DNA from: Xanthoparmelia taractica
Lineage: Eukaryota; Ascomycota; Lecanoromycetes; Lecanorales; Parmeliaceae
Length of the DNA stretch: 17,867 bases
Assembly: GCA_033085395.1 (NCBI GenBank)
Contig: JANQBS010000506.1
Span: 1 to 17,867 of the forward strand
Reading direction: 5' to 3'
Positions 1 to 9,799 of the stretch are shown here, one piece after another. The position numbers and the translations under genes are program-made. The notes under the pieces are model-generated. The model had not been told where the DNA came from, did no database searches, and saw only the letters and a program-made list of their open reading frames with translations. Each line of letters starts with the position of its first letter. The stretch's first letter is position 1.

Positions 1-153
1 GTGTATTCAAACAGTCAGTCAATTGGGTGTGTAATTCTTGATTATTCTAAGTTGGAAAATTCTATCTAAGTCAGGGCTAGTCAAGCACTTTCCCTTAGCC
101 AAGCACTTGCCTTAGCCGATCTTGGTTGGCTTGGCAAGTGCGATTTCGTGATA
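1..153 (-). repeat. 3' LTR of the Gypsy element (left copy, incomplete at window edge)
   Basis: Positions 1-151 match 7456-7606 without any indel. I count seven differences, all transitions and all within the first 83 bases; 84-151 are identical. In element orientation the LTR starts at 153 with TA where the other copy has TG, so the terminal TG has itself been mutated. The copy lacks the end corresponding to 7440-7455, which lies outside the window. It contains a hairpin (103-111 pairing with 133-141, stem gcacttgcc) and two near-copies of a 17-18 nt unit starting caagcactt at 83 and 100. Confidence 0.88.
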
Positions 154-599
154 GCATTCATCGAAATAGAAGAAAAAGCGAGCGATCTCGCTGGCTATAT
201 ATATACTGATATATATAGAAAAGACGGGTGATAGTATACTGAAATTAGTGGGAAGTTAGTAACAGTGAGGTCCCTTCGATAGTGATAGTAAGATTTTTTC
301 GACGGCTAGATCACGTAGTTAGAATATAAGTTAGAATATTAGTTAGTAGTCAAACAATAACAATAATTATCATATAATTAATCCTTTATGTCACAAAACA
401 ATTATGCTTTACTATCTCCTTTTAGTTATATAAACGTTATCGAGTAGAGGGGAATATATCTCGGTCGATAATACTCGTTAAATTGTTTAAATGTAGCGAT
501 GAGATGAGTAGATATAGTGCGGCGTTATTCAGATGTAGTATTACTATAATATTAAGTGTGTTTCTTTGAATACTTCTTATTTTATTTATAAAGGTATTA

Positions 600-1060
600 A
601 TAGAGTAGCGATATTATGCTTTCTAAGACGATCTCTTTCTTTTACTAACTGAGAAAGCGGAGATAAGCTTATAGAAGTGAGTGTAACAATTCGAATTCTA
701 GCTGCTTTCTCCTTATATTTCTTTATCAGCTTAGGAGCATTATTAAGATCTTTAATATTATATTACTAATCGTATTTAGAATTATATTTCTTTTATCTCA
801 CTAGATATTCCGTAGTTAGATCACGTTCTTTTTTAATAATTCGTTTGTTAAAAAGTCGTTCGATTTCTAAGTTAATAGTGTTATCGTTATTAATAGAAAT
901 AGGCGAGATATATTAAGGCCGAGAGCGTTGAAAAGAATCGTTCTCTGACGTAGGATAAGGCTTTAATTATGCTATTCTAAAGATAGGATAAATCCTTCAT
1001 TTCGTAGAAACAGTAAGTCTATAGATTAGTCTACTTACTCTATCTATTATCTGAAAATAT
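600..1060 (-). pseudogene. Gypsy pol C-terminus with chromodomain remnant
   Basis: After the integrase the reading frame shifts by one base near 1045. It then reads a C-terminal segment with RVSRLIYRL and RIYPIF, matching the conserved 'R-V-GRLAYRL...RIHPVF' end of fungal Gypsy integrases. A chromodomain-like block follows (about 715-840): EYLVR, a stop where Trp is expected, KKYNSKYD, two stops, YNIKDL. This is the E-Y-L-V-R-W-K-G-Y...W...L pattern of chromodomains with its aromatic Trp residues turned into stops. The frame ends with a TAA near 590-600. In chromoviruses this domain steers integration to heterochromatin; here it is only a relic. Confidence 0.72.
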
Positions 1061-2290
1061 CGATATATTGCTATGATAGCTTATTAATAATGCCTAGAGT
1101 AGAGGGAATCTTATAGTCCTTATGCAGTCGGAGAAGCGTCTATTCTCCCACTCTGAGAAATATTAATTAATGCTTTCTATCGTAATAAAATTTGTTAAAT
1201 ATTTAAGTAAAATCGATAATATCTTTAGCTACAATTCGAGTAGAGATATAATCGACTTTGGCTAACAAACGAAGCAAATTCAAAGATCTATTTGGCGTAA
1301 AACCGTAGACTATTTCGCTCGATATAACTTCACTCTTAAAAGAGGCGAAGTTATTTAAAAAGACTTACATTTATAATAGCACTTTCGACCATAAGAAAGA
1401 TCTATTAAAGATATACACGAAGTATCTTAAAGCTATCTCAGCGATCTAATTAATGCGTTTACTCGTATTATTAATTTGCGGATAATAGGCTATTAAATAA
1501 AATAGAGAAATCTTTAATAGTTTAAAGAGCGATTTCTAGAGCTCCGAAAGAAATTTTCTATCTCGATCGCTAATAATGATCTTTAAGATTCTTTAATTAA
1601 TAGTATTAAGCCGATTTAAAAGTACTTTTATTTAATTAAATACTTTTTAAGTTAATTTATTAGAGATTAATTAAATAGCTTTTATAAACTTGTAGATAAT
1701 AGATATAATATAATTTAATTTCTAATTTAATAGAGGTAATATTAGAATAAAGTTAATAATTAGAGTATAAAAAGATATAGGCGAAGATGAGATTGGCTGC
1801 AAACTATCGTAAGATACGTACCTCCTTATCTATAGCATTAAACACTCTAAATAATATCGAATAAAGTCATATAAGTGCCTTATAATTTCATAAATATATT
1901 AGGATAATATAACGATCTCGTAGTATCTCTAAAAGTTAGAATACTCTTCTCTATATATTAAAGTAAGAATATCTTTTATTAATAAAGAGGGAATATAAAG
2001 TCGTTATTAAATAGTAGTTCTATTAATATAAAAGATAAGATCTTATTGAAGACTTTACTACTCTTACTATTAACTCTCTTTCGAATCTCTCTATTACTCG
2101 TGTTATTAATTTTCTTTCGACCGAGACGAAAAATAAGGATTAGCGTCTATAGCAAAGAGATGCTTTTCTCGCACGAAAGGTAAAGAAGCTACGTTCTCGC
2201 TGACTAGACTATTATTAATATTTAGCTATAAAGAAATCCTTTTTTAATAACTATCTTCTTAATAGTCTTAAATACACTTCTTATAAAATA
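1061..2290 (-). pseudogene. Gypsy integrase remnant
   Basis: Read on the minus strand through stops. The N-terminal zinc-binding region is recognisable near 1870-2000 (PSLLIKDILTLI, then IIRHLYDFIRYYLECLML, where His/Cys ligands of the HHCC finger are partly lost). The catalytic core shows ISDRDRKFLSEL at 1539-1574 and, further on, AYYPQINNTSKRIN followed by EIALRYF. These correspond to the D-R-D-x-K-F and Y-H-P-Q-T-D-G-x-S-E-R-x-N motifs of Ty3/Gypsy integrases, with Gly/Glu/Asp positions changed to Asn or Lys. EIVYGFTPN, a usual landmark after the core, follows near 1290. The frame is the same as RNase H. It would have joined cDNA to target DNA, but many stops exclude function. Confidence 0.85.
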
Positions 2291-2329
2291 AGGTACTTAT
2301 TTCTATTAAACTTACAGTGAAAATATAAA

Positions 2330-2825
2330 GAGTATTTAACTTCGAATAATAATGAGATAGCTTATCTTTGTTTAGGCTTATAAGCCTTAATAGAGCATTA
2401 GGCATAATATGTTCTTTGCTAGGTTTATAAGAGATGGCTAGATTAAACTATCTTAAGAATTAAGTAGCTCGAATCAAGCGAATATTTATTCTTATTGTTA
2501 ATGTGATTAAAATAATCGAATTTTACTTCATAATATTAATAATAATAGAATAATCGATCTATATTCTCATAGAATGCTTTAAAGATTCGATTATATGTCT
2601 TATTTTCTTCAAATATCAAATAAGGCCAGCAATCTTTAATTCCGTAAATTAATAATTTCTTTTTACTATAGTTAGAAGCCTTAATAGAAAAAGAATAAGC
2701 TCCGTCTCTACACGAGAGAGTTATTTATTCTTATATATCTTTAATTTAATATAAAAGACTACTATCTCAAAATCAAATTCTTTCGAGATATTTAAGTTAA
2801 TTTATAAGATCTAAGTATTATTAAA
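2330..2825 (-). pseudogene. Gypsy RNase H remnant
   Basis: The minus-strand translation reads INLNISKEF where the family has a D-x-(D/N)-A-S-K-x-F-G start. The first catalytic Asp is now Asn. It continues with LSRVETELILFLLRLL, ELKIAGLI, KKIRHIIES and ends with FNLAISYKPSKEHIMPNALLRL. The last corresponds to the Y-x-P-G-K-x-N-x-x-P-D-A-L-S-R-L signature at the RNase H/integrase junction, with Gly and Asp changed. The domain directly follows RT in the same frame and precedes integrase, as expected for Ty3/Gypsy order. Confidence 0.88.
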
Positions 2826-2829
2826 ATAT

Positions 2830-3700
2830 ATTAGAATCGTTAATCGAGATAGTGCTTCTTAAAGAAGCTAAAAAGAAGTTAATTACCTCTCTAAACCTAT
2901 AAATAGCTTTATTCTAGAAGAGTGTTATTTTCTTTAACGTTTAAAGTTCGATGCTTTCTTAAAAAGCAGTGTTTTAAGATTTTATAAGGGCTATATTAAT
3001 TATATATAAAAATAAACGTACTAGCGTAGATAGTTAATTAAATCTAAGTAGTATTTGAGTTCTTTTAATATGCTGAGATACTATAAGTTCGAAATAACTT
3101 TAAGTTTATCTTCTAATAAAATTAAGTCGAAAGAATTAACTTTTCTATTTAATAAATTAATATCCGAATATCTTAAAAAGACTTTTGTAGAAGAAATAGT
3201 AATATTAAATCTTACGAAAAGCTTTAATAGCTAACGAAGATCTTATAAGTGCTATTAAAATATTCTAGTATTCGTAATCATATTATTAACGTAGACTTTT
3301 ACGTTAAAAATATATCGTAAGATCTTATCAATTTGACGTTAGATATAAGCAATTAAATTTATATAACTCATAATTAAACATTAAAAATTTCTTGATCTCT
3401 ATAACTTACAATAGTCTATATATAACGATAGTTTAAATATATTCGCTATTAATAGAAAAACGAAGTAGCATTAATTACTAAAATAAAATTACAATTAGCT
3501 AATATCTTAATTATATTCTATTAAAGAGGTATTGAATATATATCTCGAAGCAGTAAGTTATTTAAACCCCGAATATTAATTATTAATCTTTCCTTAATAA
3601 TATTATTAGATAGTGTTTTCTATATAACGAATATCGGATAAAAGAAGAGTATAGAATCCTTAGTTTATTTAAGTCTTTTCTATTCGTGTAGCTTATTAAA
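2830..3700 (-). pseudogene. Gypsy reverse transcriptase remnant
   Basis: Landmarks in order on the minus strand are: KLHE (3690), YPIFV followed by a stop, RLIINIRGLNNLLLRDIYSIPL (3610-3530), VINATSFFY, YRDQEIFNV, QIDKIL and YVNN at 3282-3293, followed by STKVFLRY and LKELKYYLDLINYLR. These fit RT motifs, including the polymerase box Y-V-D-D, which is YVNN here. The earlier catalytic Asp (V-I-D) is also Asn. A one-base deletion is needed near 3375 to stay in frame. Both metal-binding sites are therefore lost and the enzyme is dead. Confidence 0.92.
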
Positions 3701-4430
3701 GACTTTATCGATTATCTCTTAATCTCGTATGCCTAAGAAATAGATTTTGACTTTTTCGCTAATCTTAATTTATTAGTTATTTCTTAGCGAAAGCTTTATT
3801 TATTTCTCTTTTGACACTTTAATAAAGTCTATATCTTGCTAGATCTCTAAGAATTTATTAATTAGATCGATTAATGTAGTTTTAGCCTATATATTCTCGA
3901 AAATTATAACTTTATTTAATAGTTTAATTTCTTTAGCTAGCAAGAGAGTTAATTAATTCAAGCTTATATCTATGCTTAAATTCATGACTGTTTTCGTTAA
4001 GGCGAATTCGGGTTCGATATTAATTTAAAAGCAATTTTCGTAGTTTATTTCGAGAATATTTTTAAGCTTTAACTTCCTTGGAATTTGAATAGATATATTA
4101 GACTTATTTCGAATTAGAATCCCAGTTATTATATAATCAATCAAATAAGCGAATATTGCCAAATTCGTCTGCACTACTGGCTCGAATAAGAAATTACGAT
4201 CGTTAGATAGATTGATTTCTTTGATTAATAGAATTATCTCGCTATGCGAAGATACGAAAATAAATAATTTAATATAGATCCTTCTTCGAATAAACTCGCC
4301 TCGAGATCGAGCAGTGATATTAATCGTGATACTATAACTATTAATCCTTGCCTTCTTATTGACTATATTAATAATAATTTCTTCGAATCTAATAATGTTA
4401 TTTTTAATAAGCATTTTAACACGTAAGTTA
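3701..4430 (-). pseudogene. Gypsy pol segment between gag finger and RT (protease/linker region)
   Basis: This includes an unusually long open stretch, 4025-4414, reading for example SRGEFIRRRIYIKLFIF, SHSEIILLIKEINL, NDRNFLFEPVVQTNLAIFAYLID and IQIPRKLKLKNILEINYENCF. I recognise this as the conserved region ahead of RT in a widespread fungal Gypsy family. The same frame then runs, with stops, through LTKTVMNLSID, LLAKEIKLL, LINKFLEI and GIRD into the RT. No clear D-S/T-G protease triad was seen, so I do not call an active-site protease. The open length is chance survival rather than evidence of expression. Confidence 0.75.
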
Positions 4431-4865
4431 TTAATAATATATAATTCTCTGCGTAAATATATAAATACTTTTCGACCTTAATTATTAATTTCAGAAAGAT
4501 AGATATCTTACGTAATATATTTCGAAGTCTTATGCTTAGAAGTATTAATCTCACGTACTCGTAAAGATATTGCTATTTTGAAGATAGCTATATTCGGATA
4601 TTGCTGAGAATATTATGCTCTATCTATCAAGCTTATATTATATTCGATATTAGCATAAATCTTATTCTCTTAATTAGTAGAATCGAGCTTAACTTTAATT
4701 ATAGCGTAAGTTTAACTTCGAAAAGTAAAATTATTTTCTAAATTCTAATTAGAAGCTATAGACTTAATAATCTTTAATTACTTATTAGAGTTAGAAGGCT
4801 TTATAAGTTACTTCTTAGAGTTAGAAGACTTTATTAATATTACTTCGTTAACATAAACGTGTTTC

Positions 4866-4937
4866 CTAGAATAAGCACGTAAATGCTTATACAATTTGAT
4901 CTTAGATGAGAAGGATTCCTGATAGTTTCGGCAGTAG
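4866..4937 (-). pseudogene. C2H2-like finger of Gypsy gag, degraded
   Basis: Minus-strand reading gives YCRNYQESFSSKIKLYKHLRAYS in the gag frame. The spacing C-x2-(C to Y)-x12-H-x3-5 resembles a C2H2 finger rather than the usual CCHC knuckle. This is a feature I associate with this fungal Gypsy family. The second Cys and a downstream Cys/His have become Tyr, which is consistent with G-to-A change of TGC/TGT. It would have bound RNA or DNA in the virus-like particle. Confidence 0.6.
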
Positions 4938-4999
4938 ATTTTAATCTTCACAAAGTTAGTAAATTAATTATTATTTGACTGTGTAGAAAGCTTAGGATT

Positions 5000-6960
5000 A
5001 TATTTAGAATTAGTATAATATATCTTATTCTTATATTGATCTTCGCCTATAAAATAGAAATACTCGGTACCCGTATTTTCTTTTTGATAGTTCAAACTTT
5101 GGGCTTATTCGTTATATTCTAATTTAGTATTTTCGTCGATAGTAGATGTCTGATAGATAGCTGCTTTTAAACGATTTATAGCATTAAATTAAGACCTTTA
5201 ATTACTTTAATTTTGCTAAAAACCTTAAGTTAATATTAATCTTAAAGAAAATTACTGTTGATTATTAAATGAAGATCGATTCGAGATCGAATTTAACGCG
5301 TTTAAAGCGGCGATTTATAGAGGCTGACGAGGTATTTGCTAAGCGTTTTGCTGCGGATTTAAATAAGTATTTTAATTATTAAATTGACGGGGAAATAACT
5401 AAGTTAATTATCTATATTAATTATTAATTTAGCGAAAAGATTACTATAAGTAAGGCCGCTAATATTAATTATTAGAGCCTACACTTTAAGGCCGAAACTG
5501 CTGAGAGTATTATTATTATATACGAGATTGATATTGATTAGAAATACTTCTATTGCTATTATTCTAATTTTAATAATAATTGTAAGAAGAATAATTCTAA
5601 GAAGATTTTGTAAAGGCATTCCCCGAAGAAGAAGAAAATTTATATATTCTCGAATTATATCTATTTGCGTAGATTCACTAATTATATTTAAGATTATTTA
5701 TTTCCTCAAGAAAGTTATATAAGATAATTCAATTCTTCAATCTTCTTAAGTCACGCCTTAGCTTAATATTTAAATTATTATAGATTATATTAAGCTAATT
5801 TTTAACGCTAATTAAGCCGATATCTTTCGAAGCACGTAAGATCTTTTATGCGTATTCTCGAGACTCTCTTTTATTAATAATATCTCTTAAGATATATCTT
5901 TTCTTTAATAACAAATTAATAATTATATTAATAGATACCTTAAATCGTTCGATTAGTATTCTCTTTCACTTATCTAATTTATTTTCGAGCTTTATAAGAC
6001 GCTTATTATTATTAAAAAGCTTATTTAATTATTATTTTAAAGTAGGCCCCTTAAAACAAGTTTAGAGGTTCGTACGAATAAGCTCATTATCTTTGATGCT
6101 AGCTACGTCACGAGTATACTTTAGAAATAAATATATATCCCGAAAGTAAGTCTTCTTTAATGTATACTTCATTGAAGAAGCATCGGAAGCCATCGACTTA
6201 TTCTTATATATCGGGTTAAAGAATCCCATATTATCAGCATTTCATCTACTAGCTAATATCGATGCTATTTCTACGGTATTAATATTATTCTATTCTGGCG
6301 ATTCTCGCTTATTAGGCGATCTAGATAAGCTATATAGAAGGTCTTATAAAGCAGTTCATTATTATTGGAAAAAGCCAGTATTCTATTAATTGACCTTATT
6401 ATTTTTAGTTATATTGAAGTTATTTGAAATATCTCTAGAAGTAGAATTTATGCTTAAGTTTGAAGTAGGATTCGATATAGAGTTCGAATTAATTGAATTA
6501 TCAGAATTAGAGTTAATAATAGAAGGATTTTTAATAGAACTTTTTAAAGAAGAAGAATAAGATATATCGCCCGTAGAAGAAGATTCTCTTAGTCTTTTTA
6601 ATAGCTGAATATTAATCTTAAATCTAATTAGAGTAGCCTTAAAAATCAATCGATTAAGTGCCCAGCTAATTGACTAGTTTAATAAAGCCTTAATAGATAT
6701 AGAATAAGCTCTTACACGTGCGTCACGGGCTAATATAATTTCTTCTTTTGCTATCTCTGAAGACCTAAAGTTAATCTTAACGATATCGATAATAAACTAC
6801 TTAATATCGTCGATGATAAGACTAATAAAAGCGTGATCGAAATATAGGAATTCGTCTATTTGAAAGGCTAAAATAATAATATCCCGAGAGATAGGATTTA
6901 GAGCTAATGAAGTCAGGATAATAGTAGCCTTCTTAATAACGGAGAGGCAATATTATATTA
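5000..6960 (-). pseudogene. Gypsy gag remnant
   Basis: In the frame shared with the downstream pol, the minus strand reads a helical gag core. Landmarks are FLKYTRDVASIKDNELIRTNL, then FKGPTLK, ERFKVSINIIINLLLKKRYILRD, ASKDIGLISVKN and NNLNIKLRRDLRR (about 6160-5720). A Gln/Asn-rich tail follows, with SNQYQSRI and YYSQQFRPQSVGSNNQYQRP after stops (about 5600-5460). Upstream (6386-6649) is an open Ser/Asn-rich low-complexity stretch, preceded by ILARDARVRAYSISIKALLN (about 6720). The start codon is not identifiable. Plus-strand reading frames across this stretch are shadows. Confidence 0.75.
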
Positions 6961-7423
6961 ATAAGGAAGGTTTTCTATTAATATAAAGATATAACGCATA
7001 TATGCAATTAAATAGTGTAGTATTTCCTTTCTTTTTTATTCAATTACAGCAAAGATAGTAGCAAAGATAATAAGATAAGTGATTTAAAAGGGGCGGCAGC
7101 GTGCTTAGAGACAGTGATATTATTTATAATAGCAGCAATATAATAATGCAATAATACTAAGTAAGCTATAGCGATAATAATAATAATAGTAAGTGTGAGG
7201 AGAATAAGCTTAATGAGTTTCTTGATAATAATAAGTAGTTTTTAACGAACTTAGTAAGATATCGACCGTTCGGGTAAGAATTTTAATAAATTTATATGCG
7301 GATTTTACTAGATAGAATATAGTTCTTCGCGAAGAAGGGTTATTTCAACAATATAACAAATACTAATCAAGCAGATAAAGTAATAATGGAGAATCTCCTG
7401 GAATAGCTAATAGCAGCTATTTA
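6961..7423 (-). other. Gypsy 5' leader between primer site and gag, no gene
   Basis: About 460 bases between the primer binding site and the first gag-like reading. The sequence is AT-rich and contains runs such as AATAATAAT near 7130-7230. I see no coding pattern and no further repeat. It most likely corresponds to the untranslated leader of the element, possibly with the start of gag. Confidence 0.5.
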
Positions 7424-7436
7424 GGCGTTGCTACCA
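7424..7436 (-). other. Primer binding site of the Gypsy element
   Basis: The minus strand reads TGGTAGCAACGCC, which begins with the TGG expected to pair with the CCA end of a tRNA. It resembles the initiator-Met type of site. It lies three bases inside the 5' LTR end (ACA at 7440-7442). This supports both the minus orientation and the LTR border at 7440. Confidence 0.65.
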
Positions 7437-7439
7437 TAC

Positions 7440-7608
7440 TGTAATAGTAAAGGAAGTGTATTCAAACAGTTAGTCAATTGGGTGTGTAATTCTTAATTAT
7501 TCTAAGTTAAAAAATTCTATCTAAGTTAGGGCCAGCCAAGCACTTTCCCTTAGCCAAGCACTTGCCTTAGCCGATCTTGGTTGGCTTGGCAAGTGCGATT
7601 TCGTGACA
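7440..7608 (-). repeat. 5' LTR of the Gypsy element (right copy, complete)
   Basis: About 169 bp, starting TGTCACG and ending TTACA in element orientation (TG...CA). The part 7456-7606 is the partner of 1-151. The outer end abuts the inverted repeat of the neighbouring MITE at 7609. The hairpin equivalent to the left copy is at 7558-7566 with 7588-7596. The exact 7440 border is inferred from TG/CA ends and the primer site, because the left copy is cut by the window. Confidence 0.8.
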
Positions 7609-7970
7609 CACACCTTTCCGACCCGTACGCGTTTAAGAAAAGATTTATTAAAATTTAAATATTATTAATTATAAGAGAATTAACTTCTTTCTATATAATA
7701 AGCTTTTATTATATTTTTCGATATACGTTTATTATTATCTTCTTATAACTTTAAGATTTATATAATTTAAAAATATTAATTTTAATTAATAAGATAAGAG
7801 AATTCGAAGTAAAATTATAATAAGCTTTAAGAATTTTATATTATTTTAATAATTCGCGTTTTAAAGATTCTCTAATTATTATAAATCGTATTATAAACTT
7901 CTTATTTAATATCGAGTCTTTAAAGATTATAAATTACTTAAATATCTTATTTACGGGTCGGAAAGGTGTG
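7609..7970. mobile_element. 362-bp MITE-like element with perfect 19-bp TIRs
   Basis: The left end 7609-7627 (cacacctttccgacccgta) is an exact reverse complement of 7952-7970. The interior is AT-rich and non-coding. The likely full right end is one base longer (GG mutated to GA), followed by TA, giving a Tc1/mariner-like TA target. Internally, the run around 7838-7874 resembles 8309-8352 in the next unit (attcgcgtttt, then aaaga-y-tctct). This suggests it is a short non-autonomous relative. No transposase is present. Confidence 0.82.
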
Positions 7971-8206
7971 ATATATTTAATGGTATGGGACCAGTTTTTC
8001 GAATACCATACCGAAAGGTATAGGATATCCCATACTCCCATTGAGTTTTTAATAAATATATTACATAATATTTTTTTATATTCTAAAAATAAGTAAGAAG
8101 CTTAAGCGAACGCTTATATAATTATAAAATTCTATAAATAGATTAAAAAGATATAATTTTTTAAAAAAAAGTTGAAAAAAAGTTGAAAGACTATGTTCAA
8201 TAGATA
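7971..8206. other. AT-rich spacer with small palindromes between two TIR ends
   Basis: No gene is present. It holds ggtatgg (7982-7988) with its inverted copy ccatacc (8006-8012), a small hairpin atacc-GAAA-ggtat (8008-8021) and the palindrome ggatatcc (8023-8030). A T/A-rich stretch and a repeated aaaaaagttgaaa motif (about 8164-8188) follow. The first bases after the MITE resemble those after the TIR at 17608. Confidence 0.45.
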
Positions 8207-8226
8207 CCACACCTTTCCGACTCGTA
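8207..8226 (+). repeat. Terminal inverted repeat, left member of a 9.4-kb pair
   Basis: It reads ccacacctttccgactcgta, preceded by TA (8205-8206). It differs from the MITE end by one C-to-T change. Orientation is inward, facing the inverted copy at 17589-17608. It may delimit a large element or be a leftover end of a separate copy. Confidence 0.75.
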
Positions 8227-8600
8227 CTTCGAGTTAAGAGCTATATTTTAATTAAGATTCTAATTTTATAAGATATTCTCTTTTAATTAATATCGCGATA
8301 AAATTAATTATTTTAATAAAGAATTCGCGTTTTCTTTTAAAGACTCTCTCTTTTAAAATAAAGATTAAAGCGAGCTTTTAAATAACGTTAATAGCGTTAT
8401 TATAACGCTTACTACGAGCTTCTAGAAGCTTAATATTATTAATTTATTATATTTTATAAGAGATAAGTTTTATTAAAATAGATTTAAGCGAGATATTATT
8501 AATTTAAATAATATTAAAAAAGATTTTAATCTTATTATTAAATGAAAGTATATAATAAAATCTATTAGCTTAATAGTTAACTAGTCTTTTCTTATACGCA
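8227..8600. other. AT-rich RIP-degraded sequence next to the TIR
   Basis: No readable protein. The stretch near 8309-8352 resembles the MITE interior, so the first part probably belongs to the TIR family. Somewhere before about 8600 the sequence passes into the Copia remnant, but I cannot place the joint. Confidence 0.4.
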
Positions 8601-8619
8601 CGATCTTAATACTTAATTT

Positions 8620-9280
8620 ACTTAATATTAATTATATATATTTAATAATATTCGATTTATTTAATAATTCGAAGATAAGATAAATTTAATAAATAACTTA
8701 TTTAAGTCTTATAAAGAGTAATATTTCGACTTTAGATTAATTATAGATTACGAAGATAATTAAATACTCGAACGAAATTCGTCTAATACTTCTGCGATAA
8801 TTTATTTTCTTTAAATATAACGTTAGCTTTTTATTAAATCGTCTATTTAAGATATTTTAATTTATTATTTATTTAAAAATTATTAAAAATAATTTCCTCT
8901 TAGATAATATCTTTAAATAAGCGATATACGTATATATTATAATTATTATACTCGATATCGCAGTCGAATCGAAGTCGGATATATCTATAATTATCGTATT
9001 TCACTTAATTTAGAAATTATTTAAACGCTTTTAGAATCGTGAGTTCTATCTTATTTAATATAAAATAGATATTAAATCTAAAAATCTTATTATTTAAAAA
9101 AGTTATTATATATTTATATCTATTATAAAAAAGATAAAATAGATCTTAAATATTATTATGAATTAGATTATTTTTTTAATATCTCGATTCGACGTAACGC
9201 TTATATCTTTTTATCTTTATATTAACGATATTACACGATTTATAGACATCTTTAAAGAATAAAATAATATGATTTATTTT
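8620..9280 (-). pseudogene. Copia integrase remnant
   Basis: Landmarks are KRYVESRY, a stop where Gln/Trp would be, then YKYIITFLNNKIFRFNIYF (the R-Y-x-x-T-F-x-D-D-x-T-R-x-x-W-V-Y-F core with Asp to Asn), LTILKAFK, VKYDNYRYIRLRFDCDIEYNN at about 8943-9005 (R-L-R-S-D-x-G-x-E-Y-x-N), and EEIIFNNF. Downstream NKLSQKY and VFNYLRN match the K-Y-W-x-E-A-V...A-x-Y-L-x-N-R region. Most catalytic residues are changed. This fits the Pseudoviridae (Copia) class, distinct from the Gypsy integrase at 1-2 kb. Confidence 0.75.
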
Positions 9281-9799
9281 AATATATATCTTAATTAGCT
9301 TCTTAATAATTTAATTTCTTAAATAATTATAATAATTATATTATATTTATAAGATCTTTTTATGAATTTAGAACTCTAACATATTAATATTAATAGCGAG
9401 AATATTTATAGTAAATAAGGACTTATTATAAGCGAGAATGTCTTTATTAATTACTATTAAGTATATTAAGATATCTATCTAGATATCGAGCGTATAAAGT
9501 TAATTACGCTAACGCTTAAAAATAATATTATACTTTCTAATATTAATCTCGCTAGATATAAAAGAAAGAGTAATATCTTAATTCTTTAGCTATCTCTAAG
9601 AAATTAGATTAAACTTATTAATTAATATATATTAAATATTATTAATAATTAAGATACGTTTATTTTTAAACTTCTTATACTTTAATTAAATATACTCGAC
9701 TTCTTTAATTATAATATAATTTATAATTTCGTTAATTTTAATTAATTTAGCGAATAAAATAAAGATTTAAAAAATCGAACGATCTCGAATTATATATTA

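Larger units (their letters stand above)
1..7608 (-). mobile_element. Ty3/Gypsy (chromovirus-type) LTR retrotransposon, RIP-inactivated, nearly full length
   Basis: A minus-strand element bounded by direct repeats (1-153 and 7440-7608). Translating the minus strand through stop codons gives, in the expected order, gag, a C2H2-like finger, a pre-RT region, RT, RNase H, integrase and chromodomain. Frames are the same from about 6649 to 3400, which fits a single gag-pol polyprotein. A tRNA-like primer site lies next to the 5' LTR. Stops are almost all TAA/TAG where the family has Gln or Trp, the mark of C-to-T RIP, and Asp/Gly positions have become Asn/Ser. I did not see a convincing polypurine tract beside the left LTR. 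The left LTR probably continues about 16 nt beyond the window start. The element cannot encode working enzymes. Confidence 0.9.

Noticed and set aside
4363..4554. 63-codon minus-strand open frame
   Set aside because: It overlaps the Gypsy pol in another frame and shows only AT-driven Ile/Leu/Lys-rich composition.
5528..5722. 64-codon plus-strand open frame
   Set aside because: It is antisense to the gag tail of the minus-strand Gypsy and has low-complexity Ile/Arg composition.
1..7608. Plus-strand orientation of the Gypsy element, suggested by purine-rich aaaggaag at 7449-7456
   Set aside because: Protein landmarks and the TGG primer site are all on the minus strand; the purine run lies inside the LTR.
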